Of a stretch of 54,684 nt of DNA, positions 51,705 through 54,684 are shown piece after piece. Position numbers and translations under genes: made by a program. Position 1 is the first letter of the stretch. Every line of letters starts with the position of its first letter. The stretch is from Achromobacter arsenitoxydans SY8. Its GTDB lineage: Bacteria > Pseudomonadota > Gammaproteobacteria > Burkholderiales > Burkholderiaceae_B. The notes under the pieces are model-generated. The model ran no database searches. It saw only the letters and a list, made by a program, of their open reading frames with translations, and was not told the origin of the DNA. The stretch spans positions 1 through 54,684 of the forward strand of contig NZ_AGUF01000037.1 of the NCBI RefSeq assembly GCF_000236785.1, in the 5' to 3' direction.

Positions 51705-52532
51705 TGGCTTATTTCCCGGCATTGACGTCTGCTTCAGCACCGCGGCCACAATGGCTTCCGGCCGATCTTCCTGCACCAAATGCCCCGCGTCGGGCACGGA
51801 GATAAGGGGCTTATCGGAAATCAACGCCGCCAGGGTTACGCCGCGGTCATGCGGAATCCACTCGTCCCGTTCGCCCCACAAGACCTGCACCGGGCAGTCC
51901 ATCGGCGCGTAAAGCCCCTGGACCTCGTCCGTGTACTTCTGGTCCATCTGTGCGATCTGCCGGTAAAAGGCGGGCTGGCCCACCGGGCCGAGCCAGGGGC
52001 CGCTGTAGACGTCCAAGGCCTCATCCGACAATGGCTTGTGCGCGGCCGTCTGCAAATACGCCTTCAGGAGCGCCCGATGCATGTAATCGGGCATGCCCGA
52101 AAACGCGGCCTCATGCTGGCGTACATGCTGCACAAAAGGCGAGCCCCAGGGCGCCAGCGCCACCGCGTCGAAGATCGTCAGCGAGCCGTAGCGCAGCCCG
52201 TCCAGGTAGTAGGCGCGCAGTGCCGTGGCGCCGCCGAAATCGTGCGCCAGCACATCGGGGCGGTCCAGGCCCCATTCCTTGAACAAGGCCGCGAAGATCC
52301 TGTTCTGCACGCCCAATGACACATCCTGCCCGTCGCGCATCTCGGACGCGCCGTACCCCGCCAGGTCAAAGAAATAGACCGTCCGGCGGTCGGCCAGCAG
52401 GGGAATGATTCTGCGCCAGACCTGGGACGAGAAGGGCGTGCCGTGGATGGCGACCAGGGCGGGTCCATTGCCGAGCTTGCCCCAGCGGATGGTGTTGCTT
52501 TCGATAGTGGAGGAGCAGGGCAGTTCTAGCAT
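51663..52532 (-). CDS. Alpha/beta hydrolase with aspartate nucleophile
   Basis: 289-residue hydrolase. Oxyanion motif HGTPFSSQVWR (His30-Gly-Thr-Pro), nucleophile elbow AHDFGGATA with Asp98 in place of Ser, acid region WGERDEWIPHDRG, and catalytic His in DAGHLVQEDRPE. Asp nucleophiles occur in haloalkane/fluoroacetate dehalogenases and epoxide hydrolases; HGTP and the aromatic-rich cap fit that group. Reaction could be dehalogenation or epoxide opening; substrate unknown. The proline-rich C-terminal tail overlaps the PepSY gene end on the opposite strand. Confidence 0.87.
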   Translation of the reverse strand: MLELPCSSTIESNTIRWGKLGNGPALVAIHGTPFSSQVWRRIIPLLADRRTVYFFDLAGYGASEMRDGQDVSLGVQNRIFAALFKEWGLDRPDVLAHDFGGATALRAYYLDGLRYGSLTIFDAVALAPWGSPFVQHVRQHEAAFSGMPDYMHRALLKAYLQTAAHKPLSDEALDVYSGPWLGPVGQPAFYRQIAQMDQKYTDEVQGLYAPMDCPVQVLWGERDEWIPHDRGVTLAALISDKPLISVPDAGHLVQEDRPEAIVAAVLKQTSMPGNKPSASAGFPPPLPQP

Positions 52533-52584
52533 GGGCGTCGGCCGTGGCGTCGGTCTGGATTCATCGAGTGTACAGACCGGGACA

Positions 52585-53172
52585 TCAAGCCGAGGCTTTG
52601 CGCGGCCGGCGGTGGAAGGCGTCCGCCGCGTCTTCAGTGCTGCTGCGCGGCTTCGCGGTCTGCGCGACGGGATGCACCGCCGCCTGCGCAGCGCTCGCCA
52701 TGGCGGTCAACTGCTGGGCAAGAATGGGCGGTATTCCCACTGAATAGCGATAGGGCTGCAGCCGCAACAGGCCTTGGATCGTGCCCAGGTCATTGGCCGC
52801 CTCGGCCCGCGCCTGGAGCATGGTTTGTTCGGCCTTCATGGCCTGATTGATTTCAATGGCGCGCGCGTCCAGCCTGGCCTGCTGATCGTGGAAGGCCTGG
52901 ATGGCGGCCTTCAGGCAATGGGCGGTGTAGTCGTCGCGCAGCGCGGTGGCGGATTCGAGATGACTACCTTTTGTCGAGATACTCGTTTTTGGGCCGGAGG
53001 GCGTCGCTGCCGCAACCGGCTTTCGCGCGGCCTGCATACGCTGGAATTGCGACACCTGCACGCGCGCGGCATGGCCGGCACGGATCTGGGCGCGCAAGCG
53101 CTCGGCGCGGTAGGGATCCCGGACATCGTCAATACCCGCCGCGCCTATCGGGTCGATGGTGTGCGTACTCAT
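52585..53172 (-). CDS. Hypothetical helical protein
   Basis: 195 residues, no signal peptide or membrane segment. It is Ala/Gln/Arg-rich and probably largely helical, with possible coiled-coil stretches (AIEINQAMKAEQTMLQARAEAAND, RDPYRAERLRAQIRAGHAARVQ) and a basic C-terminal tail (HRRPRKASA). GGAGG precedes the ATG. I recognise no family; the composition resembles small accessory proteins of phage or secretion loci, but no such genes are nearby. Coding potential rests on the ribosome site and reading frame length. Confidence 0.6.
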   Translation of the reverse strand: MSTHTIDPIGAAGIDDVRDPYRAERLRAQIRAGHAARVQVSQFQRMQAARKPVAAATPSGPKTSISTKGSHLESATALRDDYTAHCLKAAIQAFHDQQARLDARAIEINQAMKAEQTMLQARAEAANDLGTIQGLLRLQPYRYSVGIPPILAQQLTAMASAAQAAVHPVAQTAKPRSSTEDAADAFHRRPRKASA

Positions 53173-53362
53173 GGCGCCTCCGCTTCGGCTGCGTGATAGA
53201 GGCGACCAATCTACTAGTTGGTCGGTTTCGTGTCAAGGCAGGCCGCTCGAATGGCGGTCCTCAAGGTTGTACGATCAATTGCCCATCAGGAAGGCCGTGA
53301 GTAGACATGCCTGCGCAGACGTAAAAGGGCCCTGAATCGCAGCAAACCGGAGGAGACGAACC

Positions 53363-53692
53363 ATGCCTATGTTCATAACGATCGGATATGGCGAGCAAGA
53401 GGGATATGACCGGACGGCAGTCGCCATCCGGAACGCCGCGCACGCGCACGACGCGGCGCTGCAGAAGGAGGGCGTGCTGATGGGCATTGCCGGCGCCCCG
53501 GTGCAGGTGCGCAATCCCGAGGGGGCCGGGGTGCAAACGACGAACGGGCCGTTCATGAAATCGCCCCTGCCTGTGGCTGGCTTTGCCGTCATTGAGGCTG
53601 CGGATCTGGCCGAGGCGATAGAAAAAGTGTCGCGCACGCCATGCGCGGTTGCGCATGGGGTTGTGGAGGTTTGGCCGTTGGAGCAGCCCTAG
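53363..53692 (+). CDS. YciI-like protein (YCII-related domain)
   Basis: 109-residue ferredoxin-like-fold protein of the YCII-related family. The C-terminal pattern GPFMKSPLPVAGFAVIEAADLAEAIEKVSRTPCAVAHGVVEVWPL is diagnostic (given here in its parts: GPF, PVAGF, EAADLAEAI, VEVWPL). Relatives (sometimes fused to ECF sigma factors) may bind small molecules; catalytic role unproven. A GGAGGAG ribosome site precedes the ATG. Single gene. Confidence 0.86.
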   Translation: MPMFITIGYGEQEGYDRTAVAIRNAAHAHDAALQKEGVLMGIAGAPVQVRNPEGAGVQTTNGPFMKSPLPVAGFAVIEAADLAEAIEKVSRTPCAVAHGVVEVWPLEQP

Positions 53693-53715
53693 CAGGGCAA
53701 GTCAGGGAGGGGTAG

Positions 53716-53734
53716 GGCGGGCGGCAGCCCCGCC
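53716..53734. terminator. Short GC stem-loop between convergent genes
   Basis: GGCGGG pairs with CCCGCC around a seven-base loop just before the LysR stop codon and 24 bases after the YciI-like stop. Weak support; no T-run. Confidence 0.35.
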
Positions 53735-53735
53735 G

Positions 53736-54635
53736 TCAACGCCCTTTGGCCGGCGCGTCCAGCGCGGCGAAGGTCTCGCGCACGCACTCGGCCAGGCGCC
53801 GCGCCAGGGTATTGACCGGGAAGTGGTCGGAGGTGACGGCGTAGCTGTGGAACTCCACCTTTTCCGAGAAGGGGATTTCACGCAGGTTGGCAATGCCCAG
53901 CGCGCGCGGCACCACGGGGTTGACGATGGAGACGCCCAGTCCCTTGGCGACCATGCTGCAGATGGTGGTCGCGTAAGGGGTTTCGATCGACAGCACGCGC
54001 GTGTCGTCGGGAAAGTGGCGGTCGATGGCGGCACGGTTGAAACTGCCGACGGGCAGCGAGATGAAGTTCTCGTCCTGGAAATTCGCCGGCGCGAGCCGCC
54101 GCTTCGACGCCAGCCGATGGCCGCGCGGCACGATGCCGACGCCATGGGCCGTGTTGATGCGCTCGTAGCGCACGCCGGGCAGGTCGGTATGCAACGAGCA
54201 GAAGCCGATGTCGCAGACCCCGGTGGCCAGCCACTTGGCGACCACGTCCGAACCGCCGGTGTTGACCACCACCGGAATATCCGAAAACTTGCGCCGGAAC
54301 AGCGCGATCGCGTCCGGCAGCACGCACTGGGTAATGGAGCCCACCGCACCGACGCGCAGCAGGCCGGTGCCGCGGCGGCGGATGGAACTGGCGCTGTCGT
54401 TAAGCGATTCCAGGCCGATGAAGGCGCGTTCGACGTCGGCGTAGAAGGCCTCGGCCTCGGGTGTGGGGATGATGCGGGTGCCGACGCGCTGGAACAGGAC
54501 GAAACCCAGCGCCTTTTCCAGCAGCGCAATCCAGCGGCTGACGTTCGGTTGCGAGGTGTGCAGCAGGCCGGCCGCGGTGGTCATGGAGCGGGTCATCATG
54601 ACCGCGCGGAAGGCCTCGACTTGTTTGAAATTCAT
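53736..54635 (-). CDS. LysR-family transcriptional regulator
   Basis: 299-residue LysR protein. MNFKQVEAFRAVMMTRSMTTAAGLLHTSQPNVSRWIALLEKALG is the winged helix in the variant used by the NocR/OccR-like subgroup (Q-P-N-V-S-R), followed by an effector domain (LRVGAVGSITQCVLPDAIALFRRK, VAKGLGVSIVNPVVPRALG). That subgroup often answers to amino-acid derivatives. Its upstream region leaves the window after 49 bases, so its target is likely a gene outside to the right. Confidence 0.9.
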   Translation of the reverse strand: MNFKQVEAFRAVMMTRSMTTAAGLLHTSQPNVSRWIALLEKALGFVLFQRVGTRIIPTPEAEAFYADVERAFIGLESLNDSASSIRRRGTGLLRVGAVGSITQCVLPDAIALFRRKFSDIPVVVNTGGSDVVAKWLATGVCDIGFCSLHTDLPGVRYERINTAHGVGIVPRGHRLASKRRLAPANFQDENFISLPVGSFNRAAIDRHFPDDTRVLSIETPYATTICSMVAKGLGVSIVNPVVPRALGIANLREIPFSEKVEFHSYAVTSDHFPVNTLARRLAECVRETFAALDAPAKGR

Positions 54636-54684
54636 GCGCGGGACGGACTCTGGAAACGGGCGTTCAAATCATATCAGTTTTGTA

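Overview
The window is high-GC, densely coded bacterial chromosome. Three tripartite-tricarboxylate (Bug/TctC-type) solute receptors without their membrane partners, five LysR regulators, and many small aromatic/organic-acid catabolic operons point to a betaproteobacterium of the Alcaligenaceae (Achromobacter/Bordetella-like). That assignment is inferred from gene content and style; no rRNA or tRNA gene is present to test it. I see no CRISPR array, insertion sequence, integrase or phage gene.

Layout. 1-4013: a respiratory block, with a cytochrome c oxidase subunit II running off the left edge and, divergently, a lipoprotein cytochrome c, a diheme cytochrome c, a DUF2231 membrane protein and a soluble PQQ-type sugar/aldose dehydrogenase with overlapping starts and stops. 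4089-7848: single genes (GNAT, a di-iron-type metallo-beta-lactamase-fold protein, a TetR regulator with an NAD(P)H oxidoreductase, a lipoprotein, a cupin), with a broken FecI-type sigma factor and its Fur-box-like site left upstream of the oxidoreductase. 7937-11127: catB (muconate cycloisomerase) with a Bug receptor and a divergent CatR-like regulator, without catA or catC. 11146-12686: a small exported protein and a LysR regulator.

12726-24367: the largest catabolic locus, two divergent operons sharing one control region near 19.5 kb. Leftward are a beta-hydroxyacid dehydrogenase, Bug receptor, aldehyde dehydrogenase, LivK-type binding protein, lactonase-like MBL protein, SCP2-like protein and alpha/beta hydrolase. 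Rightward are an MmgE/PrpD protein, an ADP-forming acyl-CoA synthetase and an acyl-CoA dehydrogenase. The set reads as hydrolysis, oxidation, CoA activation and dehydrogenation of an unidentified organic acid or lactone. 24407-32576: mixed genes (LysR, RidA-like, MaoC-like, ProP, degenerate isochorismatase, PhzF, VOC, diguanylate cyclase, exported protein).

33019-35955: a DapA-like aldolase/dehydratase and an atypical SDR, divergent from a LysR. 35957-41934: an IclR regulator divergent from a polar amino-acid ABC transporter plus two FAD amine/amino-acid oxidases, an import-and-oxidise operon. 42002-46815: a leftward operon (2-hydroxyacid dehydrogenase, FAH-family hydrolase, SDR, Bug receptor) divergent from a DNA-binding-domain/citrate-synthase fusion; this is the most unusual regulatory arrangement in the window. 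46863-54635: a sugar acetyltransferase, a DUF2946/TonB-receptor/PepSY metal-uptake cluster, an Asp-nucleophile alpha/beta hydrolase, an unrecognised protein, a YciI-like protein and a final LysR.
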